From Periconia sp. R9002 (Eukaryota > Ascomycota > Dothideomycetes > Pleosporales > Periconiaceae): DNA of 64,000 bases. Below the pieces are notes generated by a model. The model was not told the DNA's origin, did not search any database, and saw only the letters and a program-made list of their open reading frames with translations. Shown one piece after another: positions 26,571-37,643 of the stretch. Position 1 is the first letter of the stretch, and each line of letters begins with the position of its first letter. The translations under genes and the position numbers were made by a program. The stretch covers positions 682,001 to 746,000 of the forward strand of contig JAMAHW010000001.1 of the NCBI GenBank assembly GCA_023627715.1, written 5' to 3'.

Positions 26571-28441
26571 TGGTGCGCCATCTCTCGACAAATTATCCAG
26601 CTCAGAGAAGGAGGCGCACGAAGCATACCCACATTGCCTGTTTTCAACCCGTGAGGTGGCGAAACAATATATTCGACCACCTATTTTTCTTTTTGGAAAA
26701 GAGATCGAAAACCAGGCCGTTCTACTTTCATTACCGACAAGATGTCATTGGTTAACTGCTATTGGCGTACGCATCGTTATGCATTTTCGGATTGGCACAG
26801 TCATTTTCTACGAGGAGCGAGCGATATCGTCTTTTTAGAGATGCAACAGCTCTGTAAATTACTTAGGGCGTGTGTTGGATTCAGGATCGGGTTTGGTTTC
26901 AATTGTCATATACCAGCAGCGGTTGCATTTTGGCACATATTGCAGGCTTTTAGGCCTTTGGCTGGGCATATGGCGTTCTATTGCATGTTTTACCACTTGG
27001 AGGGACTAACAGGCCCCGAAAGATAGAGCTTTGAAGTTTTTTTTTTGTTTTTGTGCAACGGGAGATCCCCAGAAGTGTATACATGAGCGCCGAGTGGAGG
27101 ATGGCTTGAATGTATATGGATGTGCGGTGTGACAATGACAGAAGAGAGGCAAGATTGCCAAGATTTGAAGCGTCGTCGATGAAAGCCAGACCAAATTATT
27201 GTGATGATTCTCACCGTTCACATGGACGTTAGGTGCGTTAGATGTTGGGACAGGAAACATTTCCTAGTTGGGGTATGACTACATCGAGACAGCCAACACA
27301 CACATCGAATTAACGCCCTTGCAGGCCTGGAGGGTCATGCCGCTCTGTTTGTGTCTCTTTGAAGGACGATTTTTGGCTCTTGTTGGACTGCGGCCGCAAA
27401 GCATGAGTACATGTATGCACCTTTCCTAGAACGATGTGTGAGCAAGCAAGCAGCATGGCATGGCCTTCCTTCTGGGCAGTCGATGTTGACTGTTTGTGCT
27501 CACATGGCGGTACGAATTGCGGCGACGGTTCTGCAGTGATTGTGTATGCTTGTGGTGCAGCACAAGCCCATTCACCCATTCACCAATGCCGGCAGTCGAG
27601 GTGTTGTCAATGGCGTTGACGCAACCGCCCTCGACCTCAGGGGATCCATCTCGTTGCGCGCTACGCCCGCATAGATTGCCCTGTTTGCCCTGCAGCTGTC
27701 ATCGCTTGCGGCCCGCGTAACGAAAGCGAAGCCTATGATCGTCGTCGAGTGTTTTGCTTTTTATCATGGCGACAGAGCGTCCGTGCGCAAAGTGGCAGTG
27801 GGATGATGGATGAGGCGCTTAGCAGCCGTGAAAGCCCCGTCTACGGCGACTCGCACCAGTCCACAAGGTTGCCATCACTGCTGTGTGTGTGTGCCGTGAT
27901 AATCGAGCCTGCATCCAGCACTTTCAAGCGCTGGCCGCGAGAGTTGGCTCGAGGGTGGTTGCAACATTGGGTCTTATGTACCGTATACACGCATGAGGCA
28001 ATCGTGTCCGAGATTCGGCCATGGCTTGGCAAGGATGGGGGTTCGGAATGTGGACGCTAGCGACCAACGACTTGATGACCACTGCAAAATTGTAAAATCA
28101 AACTCTACATGACATCCAGATTGGGACTGCCCATTATTAATCAGAGAGGCACTCCACATTGAATTAGGACCCTCTGGCGGCATTTAGGACGCAGGTGCCG
28201 GCTACCTATCTTCCCCATCACACCACGCAGGCAAACGGCTTGGCCGTGCAAATCTTTATTGTCATACGCGCCGCGAAACCCCGCCAACAGTTGCATCTCT
28301 GCAGTGTGACCCCAGTTCTTCTTACAGACAGCCTCGCCTCGCGCACGCAGAGGAACCGTCGCCGTCCAAGCCTCTCAAAGGCCTTGCCGCTGGATCATTG
28401 GCCTTGAAGTCTGCCCTGCACTACATGACAAGATCCCAAAC
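26571..28441. other. 1.9-kb spacer between nsdD and glutamate-cysteine ligase
   Basis: No gene is supported. It should hold the nsdD 3' end and the promoter of the ligase gene. Short frames on both strands are low-complexity and lack domains. I saw no repeat or RNA gene. Confidence 0.6.
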
Positions 28442-30779
28442 ATGGGTCTGCTGTGAGATGCAAAAGTGATTCCTCTGCTCGACATGCCAGCTGATCGGTT
28501 CCAAGCGCATTAGGTACGCCATTGGAGTGGCCCGAAGCCAAAAAAGTGGCTAGCCAAGTCCGAGCCTGGGGAATCGAAGTATGTTTGTTGACCAGCGCTG
28601 CCCAGCCATACGAGAGCCACCTTGACTGACATGTGGCCTGCAGCAACTCCTGAACATATGGCAAAATGCTAAAGGAAAGGAGCGGGATGCTCTTTTGTGG
28701 GGAGACGAGGTAGCTCCTTCTTTGGTACACCTTCTCTCAGAAAATCAAACTGACCGCCGCCACCGTAGATCGAATATCTTGTAGTATGCTACGATGAAGA
28801 GCATCGCAAGGTTCGGCTTTCGCTTCGCCAAGCAGACATTTTGGCTGCTCTGGCCAGCGATGAAAAGTTGCTGGCAGAAGGGGGAGGCGTGCCAGATGTG
28901 CAAAGAGGACCCGTGAAGTGTGTACGCGTACATTGATCCCAATACTATACATGCTAATGCAGAGTAGGGAGACGGAGATGCCCGCACCTGTTTTTCATCC
29001 CGAGTTTGGTCGCTTCATGCTTGAAGCAACCCCTGGCAAGCCATGGGGCATTGGATTTAAAGATCTATTGAGTGTGGAGCTCGATATGAAGCGGAGGTGA
29101 GATAAGATTTGCCCTGAGATCACTTGTATGCAAGACTAAATGCTTCGCAGACGCAAAATAGCCAAGGCTCACATGGCCAAAGAAGAATATCCCATCACTT
29201 TGACGACTTTCCCACACCTTGGACTGCCAGATTGTATTGTGCCATCTTACCCTGTTTCCGGACCGAAATTACGATCTCAATTTGTGCCCGATGAAATCGC
29301 CAATCCACACATTCGTTTTCCAACATTGGCGGCTAACATCCGATGGCGCCGAGGAAGGAAAGTCGAACTGAATGTTCCCGTTTTCAAGGATGAAAAAACC
29401 CCATCGCCTTTCCGAGACCCTACGGTCAACTACGACCTTCACCAGTGGCCAGAAGACGACGATGTCCGCAATGGAGCCGTGAAGGAAAACCACATCTATA
29501 TGGATGCCATGGCGTTCGGCATGGGCAGTTGTTGTTTGCAGATCACTTTCCAGGCTAAGAATATCGAGGAGGGTCGCACGATGTATGATCAACTTAGTCC
29601 ACTGGGACCAATCTTGCTTGCGTTGACTGCGGCGACGCCCATTTACAAGGGGTTCTTAGCAGATACGGATGTCCGCTGGAATCAAATCAGCAAAGCAGTG
29701 GATGATCGCACGCCAGAAGAGTTGGGCGAAAAGGTTTGACCAAACCATGCACCTCCAGTACAATGCTATGCTAACAGCTATCATAGCCGCTTCAGCATGA
29801 CAGGTGGCGAGTGCCGAAGTCGCGATATGCCTCGAATTCCACATATATTTCACAGGATGTACGGTTACGACCCGAGTATTTGGATCCCGAACTCGTGATC
29901 GACGAAAACATCAAGAAGAGGCTTGAGGAAGGCGGCATGGACAATCTGCTGGCGACCCACTTTGCCCATCTTTTCATACGAGACCCTATTGTAGTCTTCG
30001 CCGAAGACCTCAAGACGCTTGATCTATCCAAGGCTGATCATTTTGAGAACCTGCAGTCGACCAACTGGCAGCACATGCGCTTCAAGCCTCCGCCACCGGG
30101 CTCTGACATGGGGTGGCGAGTTGAGTTCCGGCCTATGGAAATTCAGATTACCGACTTTGAGAACGCAGCTTTCAGCATTTTCATCGTGCTCATCACGCGA
30201 GCGATCCTATCGTACAACCTTAATTTCTACATTCCCATCACACGAGTAAGCGAAAATATGGAAACAGCACACATCCGAGACGCCGTGTCGACGCAAAAAT
30301 TCTGGTTCCGCAAGAATCCCTTCAGTCCGCACTCCAGCTCGAGGGGCAATGGCACTGGCACTTCGACACCAGCCGAGACCAGCCGACCGGCGACCCCGGT
30401 TGGTCCCGTCGAAGACGAGTACGAACAAATGACCATCAACGAGGTGATCAATGGGCAAAGCTCGTCGAGCACCGGCGACTCCACCTTTCCTGGGCTTATT
30501 CCGCTCGTTGAGTCGTACCTGAACAGCATGAACGTGGATGTGGAAACGCGATGCGAGCTTGCTCGGTATCTGGATCTGATCCGAAAGAGAGCAGACGGCA
30601 GGTATTGGACGGCAGCCAAGTGGATCAGGCACTTCGTGCAGACGCACGAGAAGTACGCTGGAGACAGCGTGGTCGGGGATGAGATATGCTTTGATCTGGT
30701 CAAAGCTGCAGAAAGGATTACCGAGGCGGAGGGAACGGATGGGTTTGGGAAAGAGATGCTGGGTAAGGTGAGAAGTTAA
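28442..30779 (+). CDS. gcs1: Glutamate-cysteine ligase catalytic subunit
   Basis: Joins glutamate and cysteine with ATP to form gamma-glutamylcysteine, the limiting step of glutathione synthesis, in the cytosol. I rebuilt seven exons: 28442-28452 (only 11 bp), 28506-28578, 28644-28709, 28769-28917, 28965-29096, 29151-29733 and 29787-30779, giving 668 residues, close to the roughly 680 of yeast Gsh1. The start reads MGLLALGTPLEWPEAKKVA and matches the family only if intron 1 uses the acceptor CAAG at 28504-28505. The following text is diagnostic: WGDEIEYLVV, LSLRQADILAALA, FHPEFGRFMLEATPGKPWG, MDAMAFGMGSCCLQIT, LTAATPIYKGFLADTDVRW, and NWQHMRFKPPPPGSDMGWRVEFRPMEIQ (given here as recognised blocks, not as one run). 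The acceptor of intron 4 (28918-28964) is the least certain junction and could shift by two bases. The Ser/Thr-rich segment in the last exon is a usual fungal insertion. Confidence 0.95.
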
Positions 30780-32419
30780 GAGGAGCAGGCGATAGCACAG
30801 GGAAGGATATTTGTCTTGGGGTTCGGTTCCTCATCATCTTGTATACATTGCATATTTTTGGAGGGGGTTCATACTGAGGGTGTATAGCAGGTAGCTACCT
30901 ATAGCGCAGCTGCACACTATACATGGGGGGATGTCGCATTTGGAAGCGAACGGTTTGAGCATCTCGATGGAGAAAAGGTAGAACCGAGACATGGCCGAAT
31001 GCGACCAAGGTTCTGTGATGAAATTGCTTTTCCCGTATGTTTCTACGCGGCCCTTGCATGCATGCATCCATGTCTGGGGCTCTAGGTCGAGGCCGCGGAG
31101 ACGGTGGAGCGACGAAGAAAGAAAAGAAAACAGGAAGAGAATAGGAAAAGCAAGTATGGATGCGCTAGATAAAAGGTAGGGTTTCACCGGAGTGGTGGAA
31201 TGGGAATCCCCCCAATAGCACTGTACCGTGGTCCTTGGCAGGAGAGGCTGAGCGATGGGTGTTGGGGCAGCCAGTAGCGACATTTGCATGCATGTTGGGT
31301 GGCACTGGATGGATGGATGGATGGATGGATGGAAGATTAAAAGAGGATATTACAGTACAGTACAGTATTTGTTCCTTGGATCACTGTTATATGAGAAGGA
31401 GGAAAGAGACAGGGTGCTGAGTCATATCGGATCGGAGGCAGCTTGCTTCCACGTGCACCGGAGGCAAGGGCGGACGATCACGGCTGCCCTGCTTGGACAT
31501 TGGCAGCGGCAGGCGGCGTGGCAGGGGCAAAAAGTAAAACCGGGGAGAAGCCGAAGGCCCAGTCCCACTCAACAGGCCGCTTTGGCGTTTGCTTCCGATC
31601 GAGTTCACTTCCTTCCACTCCAGCCATTCATTAATTAGTTACCTAAGTAACCCAAGCACAGTACCTAGGTACCTACTTGAATCCCTCGGCAGACTCTCTC
31701 GACCAGAAAACAAGCCCATTTCTCAAACAATTTCCCCCTCTCGTTTCCCTCGCACACCACTCCAGACGACGGTGACGGTACTGGTCGTGTACAGGCTTTG
31801 TACCACGGCACCCTACAACCAAGTTACTTAACCACGCTTAGCACGTTCCAGTTGTCGACGCCCCCCTGTCCTGGCCTGTCCTGTCTGACTGCTGCTCCTG
31901 CTGCTGTTGCTGTTGCTGTTTCCGCCCACCATCTCAGCCCATCCTCACACCACTCCCTCGATTGCACTCTCCGTCTACACTTCCACTCCCTTTCGCATCC
32001 GCTCAAGCTCCAGCCTCAAGCCTCAAGCCTCGCCCTTTGCTGGCGCCCGCCTGCACCGCGTTCCCTATCCGTGCCCCGTGGCCCGCCTTTTTTGCCATTC
32101 TGGTGTCGCCTGTCCTGCCCTGCTTTACTCGCTGTGCTGTGCTGTGCACCATCCGCTTGTTCCCACCTGTGTGCTTTGGGGCTTGCATTCAGCCCGCCGC
32201 CCCAGCCCCGACCGACACCACCGGTCCCCTCTCCTTTCGGATCTATGGCATGATCTGATCTCGATCTGCCTCCCATAATTAATCCTTTCTCTGCTGGTAA
32301 GTCAGGCCTGCTTCTGTTGAGATGCCCTCCCCCCTCCCCCTCACCATCACCATCACGGTCCTGTCACTGCACTCTCCACCCTGCATCGCTACCCCTCGTC
32401 GTCGCCCTCGCCCTCAGTC
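30780..32419. other. 1.6-kb spacer and leader upstream of the SREBP gene
   Basis: No gene is supported. A (GGAT)n tract lies at 31307-31333 and a CCTAGGTACCTAC motif near 31663. From about 31640 onward the plus strand is strongly pyrimidine-rich, as expected of a transcribed leader. A GTAAGT at 32295 could be the donor of a 5'UTR intron. Two CACACCAC motifs (near 31753 and 31946) vaguely resemble sterol response elements; that is only a hint of self-regulation. Confidence 0.5.
31307..31333. repeat. (GGAT)6 microsatellite
   Basis: Six and a half GGAT units in the spacer before the SREBP gene, followed by an ACAGTACAGTACAGT tract at about 31352. Confidence 0.9.
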
Positions 32420-35400
32420 ATGGCTGCCGCCGACGTTGCTGGTACCCCCGACGACATACTGTACCTCGAGCACGTTGCTGTACGTGACGGCGCGCGAAGT
32501 GTTTCGCTCAATTGTGCTAACCTGCCGCCCTGCACCAGGTCGGACCCTACTGCGTCTTTGACAACTTCCAACCTCCCCCCAACCCACCCACTGCCGTTTC
32601 CCGCGCTCCCTCTGACCTACAGGGAACCAACACCAAGGGCATGGTCGATCCCATCATGCCGAGTACCTTTTCCTATTCAGAAGGTATGCGCCCTTCATGG
32701 TTCACTACCGCCGCCGACGATATACCCTTGACTGCGCCATCCGATGATCTCGCCGGCGCCAACTGGTCAGAGTTTATGGCTTGGGATCCCAATACCTCCC
32801 AGGCTCCCGACATCAAACTGAGCGGGCCCATCGGTGTCCGAAAGGAAGACCAACAATCCCCAATGTTCGATCGTCGCCAGGACTCGCCTTCGAACGTCAC
32901 GCCCTCTTCTGCCTCCATCGGCAACGATCCCAAGACGCCCTTCACTTTCGGCGAGAACCCCGAGCTTCCTCCTGCATTCAGCTTTGACCCTCACACATCC
33001 AGCTCACCGCCTTCGCAAGATGGCCGACAGCAACAGCACGGTAACTTTTACCCCGTGTGGCATCAGCAGCAGCAAATAGCCGAGAGCCCTATATTTCACC
33101 AGGGTTCGGTCGATCAGTCGCGTGCATCAGCCGCTCCCATGCAAGCCATGTCGAGCACGTCGAGCTTGCACCAAAGCCAAAGTCCAAGCTCCATTCGAAA
33201 CGGGCCATTAAGTTCATCATCTTCGCATTCTACACCAGAGCCAGTGCCGGAAAACCACAAGAAGAGGAAGTCGTCTGCAATCAACGATGACAATCCAGCA
33301 CCGAATGGCAAAAAGGAGAAGTCTCAGCCACCCAAGAAGACAGCACATAACATGATCGAAAAGAGATATCGGACAAACCTCAACGACAAGATTGCTGCCC
33401 TTCGCGATAGCGTACCCAGCCTCCGGGTCATGTCACGCGTAAACGGTGGAGGGGAAGAGGAGGATGATCCCGAGGACCTGGAAGGTCTTACGCCGGCCCA
33501 TAAACTCAACAAAGCAACGGTGCTGTCCAAAGCGACGGAATATATCCGTCATCTCGAGAAGCGAAATAAACGCTTGCAAGATGAAGTAACGACCCTCAAG
33601 GTGCGCATCGAAAATTATGAAAAGACGGCAATATCCGGACCTATAAACCTACATGGAGCTGTGAACACTCCGGATGGAAGCAGGTATTCCGAGGATCCTT
33701 TCACACCGTCCCACACCATGTCCATGTCTGGCCCGCCGCAGGGCATGATTCCAGTGCCAGACCACATCGCTGGGCTACGCCAGGGATTGCCTCCACAGGG
33801 TCACTACGCGGCCGCGTATCCGCAGTACTCTGGCGGCTCGCGACCCGGTCAGGCAGGGCCGCCCATGGTTCCCGGTCGTCGCAACACCATGATGGGCAAA
33901 CTGATTGTTGGTTCGCTAGCAGGGCTGATGTTCTTGGAAGTTTTCGCCGAAAAGGAGCAGTCCCAGACAGAGTCAGCAGATCGGGGTTTATTTGCTTTTC
34001 CCATCCATGCCGCAGCCATTCTTGCCCCCCGCGTCTCCCTTGGTGCTGCTAGTGCTCAAGTCCCGCTCGCGAAAGTCATACTCTTCTTTGGCGCCCTATT
34101 TTACATCCTCCAAGATTGGTTTAACCCTAAACCCAAGACCAAGAAAAAGACAGCTCAGGCTGTCAGCTTGGCCCAGAATCCTTCGTTGGCATTGCCAGTA
34201 GAAATGCGACAAAATGCATGGCTCACCTCTATCCAGACTGTATGGGTTCCCCGTCACAGCTTTTGGCTTGAGGCTGCCGCGCTGGCCATGAAAACAGTAA
34301 AGCTAAGCGTGCGGAAAGTCATTGGCTGGGACGGATACGCTTTCCTCACTGGCACTACGAAAGAGCAGGAAATTGCTCGTGTGAAGTCTTGGGGAATCGC
34401 CTTGGACGCTCAACTCACAGGTGGTGACGCCGAGATAAGCAAAAGCAGGCTCGTTTTGACACTCATGGCATCGGGAACATTGCCAGACACCCCTGCTAGA
34501 CTTATGCTTAAAGCGCTACACATCCGAGTTCTACTGTGGGAGCTCGCCCATGCTGGACATGGTTTATCTCTGGTTTTCGACAGTTTGAGCGCCAAATTGT
34601 CCCGCAGATATTGGAACATGGCCCGGAGTGAGCAGATGATCGCTGCCAACCTTTCTACGAAACCCGAGAACGAGGCCGAACCCTTACCAGAGCATTTAGC
34701 TGTTCTTCTAGAAAAAGAATGTGACGATGTCCTCGTACCCTCCATCGTTCAACGCGCCTACAATTTGGCTTGGAATCGCCCGATTGCTGAACATACCTCT
34801 GCGGATCCTGCCATGGACGGCGTGGTCGAAGACTTTGCCATCTCTTCGCCGCTCGATGCGCTTGCTGCATGGTACTCTAGTTACAGATTAAAGCATGGTC
34901 TTGTCGGCTACTTAGGATGCCGAAGTACTAAAGTGAAGGACAATGTCAAAGTCGACCTTGGACTTGCAGTCCAAACAGCACCTCCTACTTCACAGGCTCA
35001 AATTAGGGCATTGGTTGCACAGGCGGTTGTGCTCGAGGATAATACTAGTGCTCGCATTTCCGCTGCTTCCAATGCTCTACCGTCACCACCGGTCACCTCA
35101 CAACCAAAAGGAGCGACAATCATGAACCTCGTCGATCGCGCGCCGATAGCTACGGATGTACGCAAAGCCCTGACCTTGGCCAAGTGTCACATGCTCATTC
35201 AATCGCCCAATCTTTCTGCTCGCCACCATGCCGTCTTCGTTGTTAACAACACACTCTTGCCTGAGGTTACAACCACCCTTCTCAGCTTTGTTGCGGCTTA
35301 CAAAGTTCTTCACTTCTTTATCCAGGATCCAATAGCTCGTACTCAGACAAGCCACGGTCTCGAGCGGATAGCTAGCTCGTTGCGTATGTGGATTGGCCAT

Positions 35401-35559
35401 GAGACGGGTAAGCAAACTGGACTGGGCGACAAGGTCCGTGGTAGGATCGTGAACAAATGTCTTGATGCGAGCAAGATGCTCGTTGGATTTGCAGACAAGG
35501 AAGAGGTGGATCCTGGCTATTTCAGCTCAAGCGTGAAGGGAGACGAAGTTGAGTCATAG
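32420..35559 (+). CDS. srbA: SREBP-family membrane-bound bHLH transcription factor (SrbA/Sre1)
   Basis: Fungal SREBPs sit in the ER membrane and, when sterol or oxygen is low, are cut to release an N-terminal factor that activates ergosterol, heme and hypoxia genes. Exon 1 is 32420-32479 and exon 2 is 32539-35559, giving 1026 residues; the intron has a GTGCTAAC branch site and the joined frame reads MAAADVAGTPDDIL...GPYCVFDNF. A Ser/Pro-rich activation region is followed by the bHLH-zipper at about residues 286-382 (TAHNMIEKRYRTNLNDKI, with the SREBP-specific Tyr in place of Arg). An acidic loop expansion (GGGEEEDDPEDLEG) separates the two helices. Two membrane segments follow, near 474-490 (LIVGSLAGLMFLEVF) and 527-545 (VILFFGALFYILQDWF), then a 480-residue C-terminal regulatory domain. 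The length and order match Aspergillus SrbA. Confidence 0.95.
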
Positions 35560-36024
35560 ATCAACTTGGACGTCTACCCTTTTGTTGTTCTCTTCCTTTG
35601 GTTTTCTTTTGTCTCAAGGATATTGGCGGTGAAAACATGACCCCCCGGCGTTAATATTCTTCGCTGGTCTGATTTTGACAGCGTCCCTTCTCTTCCACTG
35701 TATCATTTTTGGTCAATTTGTTTGGTTTTATGCATTATACCGATATACGTGCCTTGTTGTCTATGTCTTCCAGACCTTCAATGGCGGCCAAAGGTTCTAT
35801 TCAAGGCGGACTGGATACGATTCATTTGAAGGACACATATTTCGCGGGTTGGGAAATTTGATGTTCGCAGTTTATAGCTTGTGCTGTGTAGATGGATACT
35901 TGGAGCCAAAAGTATGAGCGAATGAAGTTGCAGATTAATATCTTCAATTTTTGCTGTCCACTTGCAAAGCTTGACTTGGATTTTTGGCGCTGCAGATTTG
36001 CCAGTAGTGCTGGCATGTCTTGTT

Positions 36025-36320
36025 TCCTGAAATTCTTTTGTGAAGTAAATACTCAGGTAAACCATCCTGTCGAATATATAGCTGTCAAGCGAAGGACCCA
36101 TGATTACTGTTATGCCAGCCTTACGGGTGACAGCAGCGGGCGTGATCAGATCGATGTAGAGAGAGAGGCAAGTAAGAGATTTTTCATACAAAACTGTCAC
36201 AAGAGTTTGGCGGGTAAGTCGGGTCTGGTGTATAGAGCTTGAGGCAAGTGGGAGAGTTTAGGTCCATGACTAGAGCACAGGTGAGGAAAATCCGATTAAT
36301 ATAAGAGGTGAAAGTAGATA
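36025..36320. repeat. Diverged direct repeat, copy A
   Basis: Copy A aligns in the same order with 36505-36800. Anchor matches include GCAAGTAAGAGAT (36167-36179) versus ACAAGTAAGAGAT, followed by CATACAAA, then GAGTTTGG, then AAGTGGGAGAG/AAGTGAGAGGG, ending in GGTGAAAG versus CGTGAAGT. Many gaps and changes show an old duplication. No intact coding frame is kept. Confidence 0.5.
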
Positions 36321-36504
36321 GATCTCAAGTCTTCTTGAAGCTCAATTGGCCTTCTTACTGACATAATCCACGAAGTGGCTTCATCAATCGAGCAGACAAA
36401 ATGGGAATCATGCATAGATCACTGATACGTTGTTCAAGATTGTTATGTGATGCCATGCCGGTTGCGACGCTGTATTCCTGCGCACGATGTTGCAATCGTT
36501 ATAT

Positions 36505-36800
36505 AAGCGAATGCATAATATTGCTCTTGAGTCAGATGGATGGAATAAAGAATAGTATCGTGTAGCAATGGAGTTGCTTGCGATATCAACACAGTAGGGG
36601 GGGAATCACCAAGACGTCTTCGGCCGGGTGAAGTTGGATAGATACAGAGACAAGTAAGAGATCCTCCATACAAAGCTGAGAGTTTGGGGGTGAAGTCCGG
36701 TGCATCCAAAGGTAAGTGAGAGGGTTTTTAGCTGATGAGAAAACATAAGTAAGAAAATTAGATTACTGCAAGACGTGAAGTGAGATAGGACTACGAATAT
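36505..36800. repeat. Diverged direct repeat, copy B
   Basis: Partner of 36025-36320; see that entry for anchor matches. It ends about 90 bases before the truncated gene copy at 36888. Confidence 0.5.
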
Positions 36801-36887
36801 AATTCGTGACTCTTTGCCGTCAACGAGACTTGACTTCTTCAACCCTACCCTCTCTACACAATACAGCACCCAAAATCCTACATAACG

Positions 36888-37243
36888 ATGGCACCTCCGA
36901 CCCCCCCTCCAACCGCCGAACAGCAGGGAACGGCCTCTGTGCCACCAAACCCTACGCAAGCAGATACCGCCCAACTACCAAATTCTTACGAGTACACGGG
37001 ATTTTTCCAGCCTGGAAATAAAACGAAGGCCATGAGGATACTCTCCCAGAAGCAGAGGAAACGAAAACGGCAGATATCACCTTTGCAGAAGATACTGATT
37101 GTTGGAAAACGATTTTGCTGGATGACAAGGAAAAGAACATATACAAGGATAACACCCAAGATTTCGAGTACAACAGGAAGCTACTCTGCGCTATGTCATA
37201 TGTAATTCACCATGAAGTCCAAGGCGGTATGATGAAACGCAGC
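36888..37243 (+). pseudogene. Truncated paralogue of the unknown gene at 37644-38637
   Basis: From 37034 to 37243 one frame encodes a protein clearly related to the neighbour: DTLP[E/Q]xEE, W-K-T-x-L-x-DD, KNI[Y/F]xD, TQDFE, RKLLCAxSY, HHxVQxGMxKR. Homology stops abruptly at 37243 where a TpA-rich segment begins. Upstream, an ATG at 36888 opens a different frame (MAPPTPPPTAEQQ...) that does not match the neighbour's N-terminal module, and the homologous frame is closed by TAA just before 37034. It therefore lacks a conserved start region and its C-terminal half. I call it a broken partial duplicate; a short spliced gene cannot be fully ruled out. Confidence 0.65.
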
Positions 37244-37470
37244 TGGGTAGTCTGGGACCACCGGCTCAATCTCCTTATAGCCGCTCTTAACCTTAACTAG
37301 GATACTAGCTATAAATAATAGCCTTGGTAGTATTACTATATTATTAGAGACTTTCTTTTAGTTCTTAAATACTTCACGGTCTCTAGGCTGCGTCTCCTGT
37401 AGGTTTTTTATTGCTACCCTTACCGCCCCTATAAGGCGGAGCTTAATAGCGTCGTTGATGGCCAACTAGA
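37244..37470. mobile_element. RIP-like, TpA-rich scar, probable transposon remnant
   Basis: This segment starts exactly where the paralogue's homology ends. It is crowded with TpA (for example GATACTAGCTATAAATAATAG near 37301-37321, then ATTACTATATTATTAG) and poor in CpA/TpG, the pattern left by repeat-induced point mutation of repeats in filamentous ascomycetes. No terminal repeats or coding capacity are visible, so the element type is unknown. The right edge is approximate. Confidence 0.45.
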
Positions 37471-37569
37471 AGGTGTACATAGTAGGTGCGGCTGGTCGTA
37501 ATGCGCGAACGCCGCCTGAGTTTTCGTATTTATTATCCCTCTTTCACAACTGTCTCTGTATCATTACAA

Positions 37570-37617
37570 CATTTTATCGCTCCAGCATTTTATCGCTACA
37601 GCATTTTATCGCTACAG
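37570..37617. repeat. Three tandem 16-bp units before the start of the unknown gene
   Basis: Units CATTTTATCGCTMCAG lie at 37570-37585, 37586-37601 and 37602-37617; the first differs from the others by one base. The last unit is part of the leader shared with the kinase gene. Confidence 0.9.
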
Positions 37618-37634
37618 CAACCTCACCGCATACC
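37602..37634 (+). promoter_or_regulatory. Leader element shared with the kinase gene (copy 1)
   Basis: The 33 bases match the minus-strand leader of the kinase gene at 40261-40292 with consensus CATTWTATCRCTACAGCAA followed by YCTCACC and, one to two bases on, CATAC. Copy 1 ends 9 bases before the ATG at 37644; copy 2 ends 40 bases before its ATG. It may be the transcription start region or a conserved leader. Confidence 0.5.
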
Positions 37635-37643
37635 CGCGTCACC

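Larger units (their letters stand above)
35560..36887. other. 1.3-kb spacer with diverged duplicated segments
   Basis: No gene is supported. The segment holds the SREBP 3' end and then two related stretches (about 36025-36320 and 36505-36800), listed separately. Confidence 0.55.
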
